A stretch of DNA of 64,000 nucleotides from Cepaea nemoralis (lineage: Eukaryota > Mollusca > Gastropoda > Stylommatophora > Helicidae): assembly GCA_014155875.1 (NCBI GenBank), contig JACEFZ010026865.1, forward strand, positions 388,501 through 452,500. The letters are read 5' to 3'. Position numbers and translations under genes: made by a program. Under the pieces are notes generated by a model that worked only from the letters and a program-made list of their open reading frames with translations, had not been told where the DNA came from and did not search any database. Position 1 is the stretch's first letter. Each line of letters begins with the position of its first letter. This document shows positions 1 to 10,819 of the stretch, one piece after another.

Positions 1-140
1 AAACGGTCTAAGGAATTTTCAGCATTCTTCTGGAAATTCCAAACGTCTGTATTTTCTAGAGGTTGTGTGTGTGTGTGTTTACTAACTGTCCAGGATTCAT
101 GACCATGTATTAAAATTGATTGTAATGTTTAAAAAAAAAG

Positions 141-271
141 TTACCATGGATCAGTGCTTCCGGGAATGGTGACCTCAACAGACAATGTCCTTGTTGTGTA
201 CATGCACACAGATGCCAGCATAGCCAGGGAAGGATTTAGTGCGTCCTTTGTGGCAATCAACGCATCAAGAA
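141..271 (+). CDS. Exon of cubilin-like CUB gene: second half of a CUB domain ('b' exon, upstream of CUB 1)
   Basis: The reading frame through GSVLPGMVTSTDNVLVVYMH and then AREGFSASFVAINA is the C-terminal half of a CUB domain: the post-cysteine 'G..LPG' loop, the hydrophobic strand, and the final 'S(D/T)xS...GF.A.F' strands. The 3' end is placed at a GTTAGT donor that leaves phase 1, which joins in frame to the exon at 8484 (codon A+CT = Thr, then Cys). The start is uncertain. The only in-frame option is an AG at the end of an A-run (131-140), with a stop just upstream and no pyrimidine tract. The usual 'CG' of this exon type reads HG, so the fourth CUB cysteine is missing, and the normal ~15-20 residues before it are absent. 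This is either a degenerate exon, a sequencing or assembly problem in the A-run, or a wrong start. The CUB assignment is solid; the 5' boundary is not. Confidence 0.7.
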
Positions 272-399
272 GTTAGTCTTCTTTGATAAATACTGATTTA
301 TAATACATATAGTTTACACTCTCCTTTTTTGGGGCAGAGTTTTTATACAAAGGGTATATTTTGTTCATATTGAGAAATTCTGATGAAAGTTGAGATGCC

Positions 400-935
400 A
401 TTTAGGTAATTTCAAACTTATTTTATTGGGATTTTGGGAATGTTCATTCTTTCTAGGAAGGAATATATCCAGGATACCGGTTTATTTTAAGAACTTTCAT
501 ACATTCTTGTTAAGTTACAGGTCCATTTAGGGAAACTTCACACACTTCTTGGCTCATTACAGATCCATTTTAGAACATTCATGAATTTGTGATAGGTGGC
601 AAGTCCATTTTGGGAACCTTTACACATTCTTGAGTAAATTACAAATTCCTTTTTTTTAAAAACTGTTACACGTTCTTGGTAAATCTTAGGTACATTTTGG
701 AAATGTTCATACATTCTCAAGTAAATTACAGGTCCATTATAAAAACCTGCATAAATTTCTGGTAATTTACAAGTACATTTTGGGAATCTTCACATATTCT
801 TGAATAGATTACAGGTCCATTATTTTTATCCTTTACACATTCATGTTAAATTGTAGGTCAATTTATTTGGGAACCTTCACACATTATTGGTAATTTGCTG
901 GTCCATTTTGGGAACCTACATATATTCTTGGTTTT
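400..935. repeat. Diverged ~55-bp tandem repeat
   Basis: Roughly nine imperfect copies share the word order 'aggtccattttgggaa', 'ccttcacacattcttg', 'gtaaattac'. Copies are visible near 520, 560, 610, 690, 735, 770, 815, 850 and 900. Divergence is high, so this is an old intronic minisatellite. No coding potential is seen. Confidence 0.7.
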
Positions 936-959
936 TTTTTAAGGCTGTATCAACTTTAG

Positions 960-1455
960 AGGCCAGGTCAGTGAAAACATGACCTGCATTGAATGGAATG
1001 TGAATACTTGACCAGCAGGCTAGCCACTGCACTCAAGTGGGTCCCTCCAATTGCTGCCAGTGGTCAGTTTGTGCTGGACTCTTGTAGACACCTTGAGCCA
1101 TGTTGGGTATATGGTGCTAGCCCCAGATGTTGATATACCAGTCAACACTTCGGGGACGGGGTAGTCAATATCACGCCAGTCATCTTGCCAACATGTTTCC
1201 TGCCGCCCATCTGAGCCCTGGTCAACCTTTGAACCCTGTTCAATGTTTAAAGATCACTGCTTTGAAAGTGATTCAAATACATGCCCACTGGCTTGGGCAA
1301 GCAAGCTTGTTGAAATGCTGTATTTGCCCTCAGTTAATATCGTTGACTTTAATTGCACATTTGGACATTATCCATTTCTTTGGTATTATCATTGCAATAT
1401 GATATACCTGTCACATAACACCAAAGGAAAGGAATCATCAAATCTGTCAAAATGT
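960..1455. other. Intronic stretch, nothing recognised
   Basis: This is ordinary-looking unique sequence in the first intron. Short open frames here have no recognisable domain, and no splice-flanked CUB reading frame is present. Confidence 0.4.
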
Positions 1456-1459
1456 CACA

Positions 1460-1962
1460 GCTCTAGATTATTACCATTTTATGGACAGACCAGACCAAAT
1501 AATAATTCTGCATCTCAGAACAGGACACAGTTGATTATGCAACCACATGTATACAAAACTTAAGATTGGCAAATTAGCCACATGCACAAGTTGACAAGGG
1601 AGCTGTGGGTAACATAGCTGTTAGACCCTTGTCTGCTGTACTGGGAGTCTTGGGTTTGATCTGTATGTGGACAGTTTCAAATCAGTTTCATAATAATGAC
1701 TACACCACCATCCAAGTGTTGTTTGATTTATACAAATGTAGGTCAGGCTCCAGAAACCCTTTGCGTTTTAGGCACCTAACAGGGACTTTTAGTCTACTGA
1801 CTTACATGTGGATTGGCACAGCAGACAGCAAGGTTATACTCCATGACTGTCCAAAATACAACACATCTAGGCAAATCTGCTGGCCTAGAGAAACAACAAT
1901 GAAAGAAAAATTCTATGGACCACTGAATGAATGTTATAAATTAGAAGACAGAGGCCCTTAAC
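1460..1962 (+). mobile_element. Degenerate LINE-H 3' end (RNase H/C-terminal cysteine-rich tail), split by a SINE
   Basis: The stretches at 1480-1587 and 1803-1962 are homologous, at DNA level and by translation, to the end of the intact LINE-H copy at 36.7-37.0 kb. Shared blocks include 'HDCPKYNTSRQICWPRETT' (HDCPKYN versus QDCPKYN in the better copy) and the following 'FYGPL'. Stop codons and a shifted frame in the first block show it is dead. About 215 bp of unrelated sequence (a tRNA-SINE, listed separately) interrupts it where the intact copy reads straight through. No 5' part of the element is present. Confidence 0.75.
1588..1800 (+). mobile_element. tRNA-derived SINE inside the LINE-H relic
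   Basis: The insertion begins with a tRNA-like head: an A-box-like 'TGGGTAACATAGCTGTTAGA' followed about 35 bp later by a B-box-like 'GGGTTTGATCT'. It exactly fills the gap in the flanking LINE-H homology. No clear TSD or poly-A was found, so the boundaries are approximate. Confidence 0.5.
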
Positions 1963-1964
1963 AA

Positions 1965-3120
1965 GGAAGGTCTCTGGAAGTATATCTAAGTATGATAGAT
2001 AAATGAGATACAGGTATGATTTAGCAAGTTGTCTAGAGGCATTTCAAATGAAATTGAAAATCATTCCCGCTTAGCCCTTTAGAGGAACCAGATTTCCTGG
2101 CTCAGAACTGTGAGCATCTTAGATCTAAGCCCAAGTACCTTCACAGAAAATTTATAAAAGAAGAAAAAGTTCCCCTCAAAGGCCATAAGGAGATCTGGAC
2201 TATTCGCCCTTTACAACCGAGAAATTTGTTCCCTCACCATAGTGTTGTCAGTGTACTTTCAGTCCGCCACATGTAGATCTCCCTTTATTTTATTTGTGTC
2301 AAAGTGACATATGTCATTTGAACCATTAGACATTTAGGAATCGACCGTAGTGAACATAACATCAACAATACTGCACTTAACATCAGATAACCAAAACATC
2401 CACATGACAGGTTCTTGACAATAGTTGGACACACATTCACAAGGAAATATTTACACCAACATTTGAACAAGACATAATTCATATGAGATAATGGACAACA
2501 TCTTTACAGAACCTTCACATTTCACTGACATCAACAATTGAACAAGACAAGCACCAGGAACAATACTTGACAACACTTGTACAAGACATTCACCTGGGAC
2601 ATGTACTTAACAAAACTGTTTACAACACCATCTTTTATTGAGCTGACTGTAGGGGTAGAGTGAAGACCCATGTTCCATCTCGACAATAGTTACACTTCGA
2701 ACCAAGTTATATGTAATGGTTGTCAATAAAATGGAAAAAACCCAGGTACATCAACTCAAAAACCCACCAACAGACACCCAATCTCAAAACTCTCCAACTC
2801 TCCTCCATTACACCTCTAATATCTAGACGACTCCTACACAACAACTCAATAAAGTCACGTTTTGTCTCTTCAACTCTCAATGAGGGAAAACCAATTGCAG
2901 ACTTTCTAGTTTTGGGCAGGCATAAGTACATACTGCTATTCTGGTCCATGAACATCCTGATTATCACTGGTAAGTGGTGTTGGGAAGGTCCCAGGTTGCA
3001 GCTTCCCTATGATGGTTCCCACGTAAGTCTATTCCCTCCTGTGACAGTCTATGAAGCGACAATTGTGATGAACTCTCAATGGTGAGAAGACTGCCTGAGA
3101 AGCTGACGACTGGGGTTACA
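1965..3120. other. Intronic stretch, no gene seen
   Basis: AT-rich unique sequence with loosely repeated 'aacatt/acaagacattcac' words around 2400-2620. Opposite-strand open frames near 2720-3085 have no recognisable domain. Nothing supports a gene. Confidence 0.4.
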
Positions 3121-3133
3121 CAATACACTAGAG

Positions 3134-3612
3134 CAATGGTTCTCAACCGGTTGGGAATCCACCCCCCCCCCCCCCCCCCCGGGGGAATTTTAGGGTTTCC
3201 AGGGGGGGGGGGATGAAGACCATTTCAAGATAGCGTTAATACAAGAACCGATTACTTGATATTACTTTTCCCTTCATACTTTACAGTTATGTACGCCTCA
3301 TCCTTCTAAAATTCATTTTATAAAGTAAGTAGACCCACAAATCATGTTTTATGTGGATGTCTAGACTTGTTTTAGCATATGCTATTAAATTTACCTTCCA
3401 CTTTTACGTATACTGTGTAGGGGTGGGGGGATTTTTAGATAGGAAATATGAAGGGGGGGGGGGGGGGGAAATGATGTTCTGAAAATACAGTGAAGGGGGG
3501 GGGGGGGGGGGCAAGGGCAAAATTTTTGATAGGAAGTGGGGGGGGGGGGGGGAATGACGTTCTGAAAATATGATGAAGGGGGGCACGGGCCGAAAAAGGT
3601 TGAGAACCACTG
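3134..3612. mobile_element. hAT-type MITE, copy 1, with exact 8-bp TSD
   Basis: Termini are inverted: CAATGGTTCTCAACC at the left and GGTTGAGAACCACTG at the right. This is the CAGTGGTTCTCAAC-type end known from hAT/Charlie-like MITEs. An exact 8-bp target duplication CACTAGAG lies at 3126-3133 and 3613-3620, the length expected for hAT. The ~480-bp interior has no transposase and holds several long C or G runs (3162-3212, 3454-3470, 3496-3512, 3538-3553). Open frames rich in proline or glycine here come from the homopolymers. Related copies lie at 6713-8280 and about 62930-63811. Confidence 0.88.
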
Positions 3613-3620
3613 CACTAGAG

Positions 3621-6600
3621 TCTGCATACCATCCAGTTAGTAGGAAAATAACTCCAACACTAAGCAACATTCTACAACACAAGTCTCTCCCAGCGAATCT
3701 GCAGAATGAGGATAAAATACAGGATTCTGGTTCCTGCCTTTCAGTTATTAAGTTAATCCAGTTACAATGGAATAAACAGTTATTAATTTAATCCAGTTAC
3801 AATGGAATAAACCAGCAAGTTAGAATCACTTTCTCCTTGATACACCACAGCTATTGATGAGCTGGGGTAAATATTTCCTGGTTAGTGCTGCTGCTCCTGA
3901 CCCAAGGAAAATAATGATAAGTCTCAGGTTCACAGCGTCAATATTGGTCATTGCCTGTCTGAGACAACTGAGTCCAGGAGGTTACTCTATATGAATGAGG
4001 ATATCCACTTCTAATCTTGAAGGTAATCTTTACAACATTGATAATAGAGGAGTCCATCCTGTGTTTGGGTTTATATTGAGACCCTTTCAGTGCCATCAGC
4101 TTCAGCAAATGATTATGCAGATTTAGGCCGATATTTTCCTGAAGACACTGTGGTTACTATTATATTAGATTTTCCACATTTCATAAGGAGTAGTAATCAT
4201 GAAGTAGGGACTTCCATTTATATGTCCCCATAAAAGAAGCCTCTCCACCATCCTTGTTCATCTGTTGATACATAAAAGGGTACAACATTGGCTTTACATT
4301 GGTTCAAAAACAATGTCATATCAAATATCAACATACACAGAGGGAAATGGGAAGTAGAGGGGAGGGTGTTGTCCAGACACACCTCTCCTTGTTTGTGATG
4401 GAGTGTATTCCAGTCTGATGGACTGTGGGTGATATGTTTTCATTGTTCACCTTTATTTGTAATATTCACAAGCCCATATGCTGAGTCAGGGGTAGCCTTA
4501 TGCAATTAACAGGCAATTTATAAGTCCAGGTTCTCGTAATATTTAAACCACAGTAGACCTAGGCACCATGATAGACAGACATTGTAAAGCAGGCATTATG
4601 AAGCAGGCATTATAAGGCAGCAACATGAGCAGGCAGCATGAAATAGGCAACATGGAACATTACCATAATACAGACATGCTGAACCAAGTATCATGAGACA
4701 GATGGAAGCCCAGTATCATTAAACTAATGGCAAATAACCAATTAGCAGACCAAACATCAATCCCAATGGGTGGTATTTTGGTACATGAATTCCCATCCCA
4801 TCCATACTGTAGTGTAGCGTTAGCTACGATGATAGGGAATCTATCAAAGTTGATGCGGATAGACTTTCTATGAATAGAAAAATAATTCACTGGAGAAGAC
4901 AAGACTGAATAGCTCATGATTCTAGAAGGATCCAAGGTCCCAGAACAGGTATAGTCTTCTGACAGTGTTCAGGCAGACAGGAATGGCGTACAGCTATACT
5001 TGTATGATAAAGACAGTCTGCCAAAGTTGTCTAGCTACGTTGCCTGAAATAAAAAGCTCGAACCCCCAACTCTAATCACCGACACAGAGAAAGACAGAGT
5101 AAAATATTTAAAAGAGACAGACTTTCGTAACTTCTCACTCTACTATGACTAAGGTTACTTAGGTAACATTTAGAGTTTGTAAAATTAAAATCACATTAAT
5201 ATTTAATATATGATAACACTTTGGGTGCTCCACGGGAGGCAGCCCTGTACATCAATAGGGTGGTACAATTCTCTCTATTATATTATACTCCTATCTTTCT
5301 AAGTTTTGAATCAACTAAATTTGTTTAACCACTGAGTTAACTTTGGCCTGAAATAGAATGTAGATGGTGATGGCCAACGGTAAGCTTGGCCACTTGTCTT
5401 TTGAATCTGGTCCTCTGGGTTGCACAGTGGGTGTTAACCCTATTTTGTAGGTATTATAAGTGATATGGTCGTAAGTGATCCTTCACCAAGAGTCAGTCAC
5501 ACAGTTTGTCGCATCCAAAGCTTGGCGCTGAAGGTGTAAAATCTGTGAAATACAGTGAGAGCATGTGGATCTTCTGTCACGACATCTGTAAGCATCGGCC
5601 ATGGACTGTTCACTGATGGCCATTTACATCTCATCATACATGCAGAAACAAAATAGCATGAGCTATCTGTCCCTGCTCCCTATCATTCCCTATCCTTCTG
5701 ACAGTGTTCAGACAGACAGGACTGGCGTACAACTATCTGGACTATCTATACATAGATAAATAGGTATAAATACAAATATAAAATCTTATAAAATTAAATA
5801 AGTGTTTTAAGGAGATTATTCCCCAATTTAAGCAAAAGAGGATGGGGAAGCTGGAGACTTTGTCACATATGCCCACCGTTGAAAGTAAAGTTCGAGAATT
5901 CGGATTTTACTCCAGCCAGCACACCCATCAGATTTTGTTGGCACTTATTCCAACAACCCTGGGACATATGGACCAGTCTCCCCCTCTTCTTCAGTAGAGC
6001 CATGCCTACTCAAAACCCGCTTCTTCGTTTCTAAGACACTATCTAAGAAACCTCCCAATGGGTGGTATTTTGGTACATGAATTCCCATCCTTCAACTTTG
6101 ATAGATTCCCTATCATCGCAGCTAACGCTACGCTACAAGTGGTTGGCTATCGTCCTGTCTAGATAGTTCAAACTTTCAATCTTCTATCACTAGAGATTCT
6201 ATTAGGGTGTTGCCTCACAGTAGATTTCAATATTAAACTATACTAAGTAAAACTATAGAAATTAATTGTGACACAATGATAGCGTTACTCGCCCAAGTGT
6301 TAGCCAATCAAAAGACGGCATCCACCTTTTCTCTTCCCTGCGGGCTTTGAGGACATTCTATCTATTAATAAATATGTTATCAGGATGGTTTCCGTTCACA
6401 ATTTAAAAGTATTGAGAAATGTTATTGGGACTGGGGACGTGGATGACTGATCTACTATGTCACAATGAACTATAACAGACATTGAAGTTTATACAGTAGA
6501 TAACACTGCAGATATAGACAATCATTTTCAAATGAATAAAAGAAGAAAAAGAAGAAACACCTCATCTGGGCTTGTAGAGTCTCATATCTTGAAACCACTT

Positions 6601-6704
6601 AAGTGGAGTTTGTTACATTTGGAGGAATTTGTGTTTAGGTGGTGTTACAGCTAAGAGGCTTTTATATCCAGCTGCTAGTTTATTGTGAGCCATAGTATTG
6701 TACC
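3621..6704. other. Long intronic stretch with rearranged duplications only
   Basis: No gene was recognised. Two segment pairs are repeated. A block near 4760-4800 (CCCAATGGGTGGTATTTTGG) recurs in direct orientation at 6055-6090, but the sequence next to it (4808-4851) recurs at 6092-6138 in inverted orientation. 'TCTGACAGTGTTCAG.CAGACAGGA' occurs at 4957 and 5697. 5150-5250 and 5740-5830 are AT-rich. These look like relics of a rearranged repeat. Confidence 0.5.
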
Positions 6705-6712
6705 ATCTAGAT

Positions 6713-8280
6713 CAGTGGTTCTTAACCAGTGGGGAATTTTGGGGTTTCCAGGGGGGGAGTGAAGATTATTTCAAGATCACGTTAATACAAGAACCGATTA
6801 CTTGATCTTATTTTGCCCTTCATACTTTACGGTTCTGTACATCTCACCCTTCTAAAATTTATTTTATAAAGTAAGTAGACCCACAAATTACGTTTTATGT
6901 GGACGTCTAGGCTTGTTTTAGTATGTGTTTCCATTATTACATATACTGTATAGGGGCGGGAGGAGGGATTTTTAGGTAGGAAATACGAAGGGGGGGGGGG
7001 GGGGGAGAATGACATCACGGAGCGTTGCTACCATCTAATAATAAATAATCAAGGAGGAGCCGTGCATAGCAAGGTAGCCGGTCGACTCATCTGTTGTCCA
7101 GGGGAATGATGACCTTGAGGATCCCCAGACCAACAGTCAAGACCCGCGGCGTGGCACTCTGCATCAGCGGTATTTTGTCAAAGATCAACACAGTCAAACG
7201 AAGGAAGAGCCATTCAGGAACACACCGTGGAGTGATGAAAAGATGAGTTTAATATCTCCAGGCAGTTGTGTTAAATGGTATACAAGCATACCATCAAGCG
7301 GCCGCATCACGCGTTACTACCCTCTACTTAATGCAATATACTCCCGCCACAAGTCATGCCTCACCCACTCTTTCGCCTCCTATAGTGTCCATATTGTGAC
7401 CACATATCCCCCTTGAGTATGGCTGGCGTCCGGCTGCTATCACCTACCGCTGGTCAGACTCCCAGCATCTTCCCGGCAGGTACTGTCAGCGTTCGAAGCA
7501 AGGCGGCTGAGTTGAAGATCGCCTAGCACATTATATCAGCGGCTTTCTGTTGAGGAGTATTGGTGACTGATCCCGGGACTTGAGGGAAATGAACGAGCTG
7601 ATAAACTGGCTGGCTCTGCACCCCCTGTAGATGGCCAGCCCATGGATCGTGCCGATGTTATTAACGTTCTCAAAGAAATGGCAAGAACAGAGGACTTTGA
7701 CGTCAGTGATTCCACATCGCTGTCCAGGATGAAAGACTTGGGAGTAAGAATCGGCACAGCCAGACGCGAGAGGTACATTGGGAAAACAAAGCGCCTCGTC
7801 AACCAACACAGAACTGGCACTATTAGCCACCGGACGCTGATGCATATGCTGGGGGGAGGATCTGAGCACCTATGGACATGTCCGGAGTGCAATGAAGATA
7901 CCCCAACTGATAACTGATAACTGACGGTGACTGATCGTACATGTTGTCGTCTGATGGAACTAGTGAGTGTTAGTGAGCAAAGTGTTGAAGCATCTCTGTA
8001 AAATATTTCCTAATGGCAAGTCTGAGATGAAGCGTCTGTACGTGTTGAAGTGTAGAGCTGAAGTGTGTCCTTGTGACAGTCACGTTGTCAAACAACACGA
8101 CTTTGTGACGTAGCGTTCACTGTGCTACTTAGTGCTCTAATTTGTTGTTCCATCTGTTTTTGTTAACTAACGTGTGTGCAAATCAGTTCTTCATCTAAAC
8201 GCCTGTCATTTACTATATGACAGACGTTTTGAAAATATGATGAACAGGGGTACGGGCCAAAAAAAGGTTGAGAAACACTG
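6713..8280. mobile_element. hAT-type MITE, copy 2, split by a ~1.2-kb insertion
   Basis: The left end CAGTGGTTCTTAACC is at 6713 and the right end GGTTGAGAAACACTG stops at 8280. The flanks are ATCTAGAT (6705-6712) and GTCTAGAT (8281-8288), an 8-bp TSD with one mismatch. The interior matches copy 1 from 6713 to about 7014, then resumes at about 8217 ('CGTTTTGAAAATATGATGAA'). The intervening ~1.2 kb is a later insertion. Confidence 0.82.
7015..8216 (+). mobile_element. Insertion in hAT copy 2: GC-rich leader joined to a LINE-C 3' end
   Basis: From about 7575 to 7910 the sequence is closely similar to the 3' coding end of LINE C at 46105-46440. It encodes the RNase H tail (GNERADKLAG-like, in a shifted frame), MDRADVINVLKEMARTEDF, and the C-terminal motif HLWTCPECNEDTPTDN. 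The preceding ~550 bp (7015-7560) is GC-rich and does not match LINE C as present in this window. ATGACA at 7009-7014 and 8217-8222 may be the target duplication. It could be a LINE C copy with an internal deletion keeping its 5' UTR, or a non-autonomous chimera using the LINE C tail. Confidence 0.65.
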
Positions 8281-8483
8281 GTCTAGATGCTCACCTGTCA
8301 TACCAGTGGAGATTACAAGATGTGGAAAAGCATGATCACCCATGCTAGATGGAAAGGCACTTGATGATGATACACATGAACACCCTGAACAAATCACTTT
8401 AAGATGATACCAGTATTTGCAAGTACCTTGTGTGCCACACTAATTGGCAGACAGTATGCTAACTGTGAATATATTGTCCACAG

Positions 8484-8670
8484 CTTGTGGTGCAGCTTTG
8501 ACGTCTGCTGCTGGTGTGATTACCTCCCCTAACTATCCCAATAATTACCCGTATAACCGCCAGTGTGAATGGACCATAACCGCAGCCGACGGCAACCAGA
8601 TCTTAATAAACATTACTGACATGGATATACAACAATCTAGAGACTGTTTTTTTGATTTTCTAGAGATCAG
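8484..8670 (+). CDS. Exon of cubilin-like CUB gene: CUB 1, first half ('a' exon)
   Basis: This encodes (T)CGAALTSAAGVITSPNYP followed by QCEWTI, INITDMDI and RDCFFDFLEIR. These are the N-terminal half of a CUB domain with cysteines 1 to 3, the hallmark G.I.SPNYP motif, the C-x-W strand and the calcium-site region ahead of DC. CUB domains are ~110-residue extracellular beta-sandwiches. In cubilin and similar endocytic or adhesion receptors they are arrayed in tandem and bind ligands outside the cell. The acceptor TCCACAG and donor CAG|GTAATG bound the exon; it enters at phase 1 and leaves at phase 2. The next exon (16277) supplies the single base that completes Arg. The length of 62 codons is normal for a half CUB. 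No disruption is seen. Confidence 0.9.
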
Positions 8671-8731
8671 GTAATGCATTTTAAGATTAAATTTCCAAAA
8701 TAGGTCCAGGAGTGAATTAAGTTAAATCTCC

Positions 8732-8880
8732 CTGGGAAGACTAACCCGGTCAATGAACGCCCTTCAGAAGCTGGATGTGTCGGCCAAAAGGCACAAATAT
8801 TGCAGCTCTGCTGTAAACTGGCACAACACAGTTACATCCAAAATGAAACAAAATATCTGAAGAACAAAGAAGAAGAAGTG
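8732..8880 (+). mobile_element. SINE S1, + orientation, 8-bp TSD
   Basis: A ~149-bp element runs from CTGGGAAGACTAACCCGGTC to a (GAA)n tail and is flanked by AAATCTCC at 8724-8731 and 8881-8888. A second copy in reverse orientation is at 10482-10620. The conserved middle is GCAGCTCTGCTGTAAAC. No transposase or RT is encoded. The tail resembles that of LINE B. It inserted about 60 bp downstream of the CUB 1 'a' exon donor. Confidence 0.8.
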
Positions 8881-8888
8881 AAATCTCC

Positions 8889-9560
8889 ACACTGTAATTG
8901 AACGGTCATGAGTCTCATACATTCTCAGTCCTGCATTTTCATTGTGCATACATAGAAGCTTCTTCCAGTCCATCCTTTGATGGTGTATACTCACCTGTAA
9001 CATTGTCTTCCTCCAGTTTTCCGTCCAGCACAAACTTTGACAAAGAACTGCATCTCTTTATATGGCCAAAGTACCTTAGCTGTCTGACCTTGATCTTATT
9101 CAGTTTTGTCTGTTTACTTCTCCTGCCTTGATATTCCTTCAATGCATTTATTTACCCACAGTTTGAACATTTTAATTTTTCTGTCACATTATTTATTCAT
9201 TGTCCATGTTTTCTGCACCATACAATATTCTTCTTCTACAGCTTTATACCCCAATGGCCATAGACATTCAACCAAGTCACTTCAAGCCTTCCTATCTTTT
9301 GCTACCTCCTGCAGCTCCCTCCACGACCTTCCCATACAGTTTATCTCTGTCTTTAATTTTATTCTCCATGTATTTTTAGATTTTCCACTATTTTGTTCAC
9401 CTTGTGCATTCCATATAAGAATGTGTCTAGTTAATTATCCTCAGGTTGTTTCAGTTTGTGTCATATCGAGCATAAGTGTCATTCCCTCACATCTTGATTC
9501 ACATGGATTTGTTTAGTTCTCTCCATGAGCTCTGCATTGATGATTTTGTCATACCAGTTT
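8889..9560 (-). mobile_element. LINE 3' fragment (post-RT region), minus strand
   Basis: On the minus strand the stretch 9130-8940 reads LNKIKVRQLRYFGHIKRCSS, FVLDGKLEE and TGEYTPSKDGLEE. This is the 'LRYFGHI.R' signature found just before the C-terminus in the endonuclease/RT LINEs of this window. Frames are broken elsewhere. It is a decayed fragment and I cannot assign it to one of the lettered families. Confidence 0.6.
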
Positions 9561-9765
9561 AGTCCCACTATTCTGCGCTGGCACAAATGAATGAATTATT
9601 ATTTAGTTTATTAGTAATTCTTTTAGTCGTTCTCAGTTCTTCTGATCCATACATTGCTTAAGATTTAACATTGCTAGTTTGGTGCTAAGTTTAATTTGCT
9701 TCAGTTATAATATACAGGATATGCAACACTTGATCATTCTTTGTTTGAACTCATTAAAAAAGTTA

Positions 9766-9870
9766 GTTGCATATCCGTTACAGGACATTGCAGCTAAACC
9801 CAGCATTTTTTGGCTGTTTATGATTTCCTCTAACAGTACTGGAGAGTTTTGGTCTAACTTTATGAAGGGA
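9766..9870 (-). mobile_element. SINE S2 tail fragment, minus strand
   Basis: 'GCATATCCGTTACAGGACAT' followed by CAGC-rich and TTTTTTGGCTGTT sequence matches the reverse complement of the tail of SINE S2 at 55.7 kb and its minus-strand relative at 54.94 kb. The tRNA-like head is absent. Confidence 0.55.
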
Positions 9871-10481
9871 AAATCCCAACTGCACCTCCACGTGATAGAG
9901 GAAGGAAACACACTACGGTGTGGCTAACACAGCTCTGGGAACCAAGTATCCACCGGAATAAGTGGACAACTCTGCAGCTGAGCAGAGCAGGGCACTCACT
10001 TGTCCTGACAGTCGGAAATGGCTGTCAAAGGCAGAGGTAAAAGACCACCATGTGGATTTGGAAGGCAAGGGGAAACCACCACATTATCTTCCCAAGACTT
10101 CATGGCAAAACATATATCAGAGTTAGTGAACAACGTTAATGGCTGTCTTAGGACATCCTCGCCCAGTAGGGACAGTCATGAGCCACAGGTGACACCAGAC
10201 CGTCATCCAGCTACTGATGGCAAAATCATAAATAGAATAAATAAATTTAGAGTAGGAACATGGAAAGTTAGGATATTAAATGGGCTAGGAAAGTTGAGAG
10301 CTGGATAGCATGAAAATGAATATACTAGGTGTTGGTGAGATGAGATGGAAGGGATCAGGGCAAAATTATAGCTGACAACCACACAATAATTTATTCTGGA
10401 GGGGATACACATGAAAAAGTTGTAGGAATAATACTTGACGAAATAAATAGCCAAGTCACTTAATGGATACTGGTATATTTC

Positions 10482-10620
10482 TTCTTCTTCTGCGTTCATC
10501 CTCACTTTTTTTTCGGACGTGATTGCATTGTGCCTGTTTACAGCAGAGCTGCGTTCTTGCGCCGTTAGGCTGACACATCTGACTTCTGCGGGCATTTGTT
10601 GACCGGGTTAACCTTCCCGG
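10482..10620 (-). mobile_element. SINE S1, minus orientation, 13-bp TSD, inside LINE A
   Basis: The flanks are the perfect duplication ACTGGTATATTTC (10469-10481 and 10621-10633). On the minus strand the element runs from CCGGGAAGGTTAACCCGGTC to GAACGCAGAAGAAGAA. It interrupts the endonuclease domain of LINE A. It is homologous to the copy at 8732-8880, including GCAGCTCTGCTGTAAAC. Confidence 0.88.
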
Positions 10621-10819
10621 ACTGGTATATTTCAGATATAGTTATTATGGTCAAAATCAAAGGCAAACCAATAGATGTAAATATTATACAACTATATGCA
10701 CCAACAACAAGCAGTAGTGATGAAGACATACAACACTTTACGACGAAATAGAAATGGCGATGGCTGAAACTGGATCACAAGAAATAAAAATAATACCTGG
10801 AGATTTTAATGCGAAAGTA

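Noticed and set aside
3391..3682. Proline-rich proteins on the minus strand
   Set aside because: Products of G-runs in the hAT MITE; no conservation of frame between copies.
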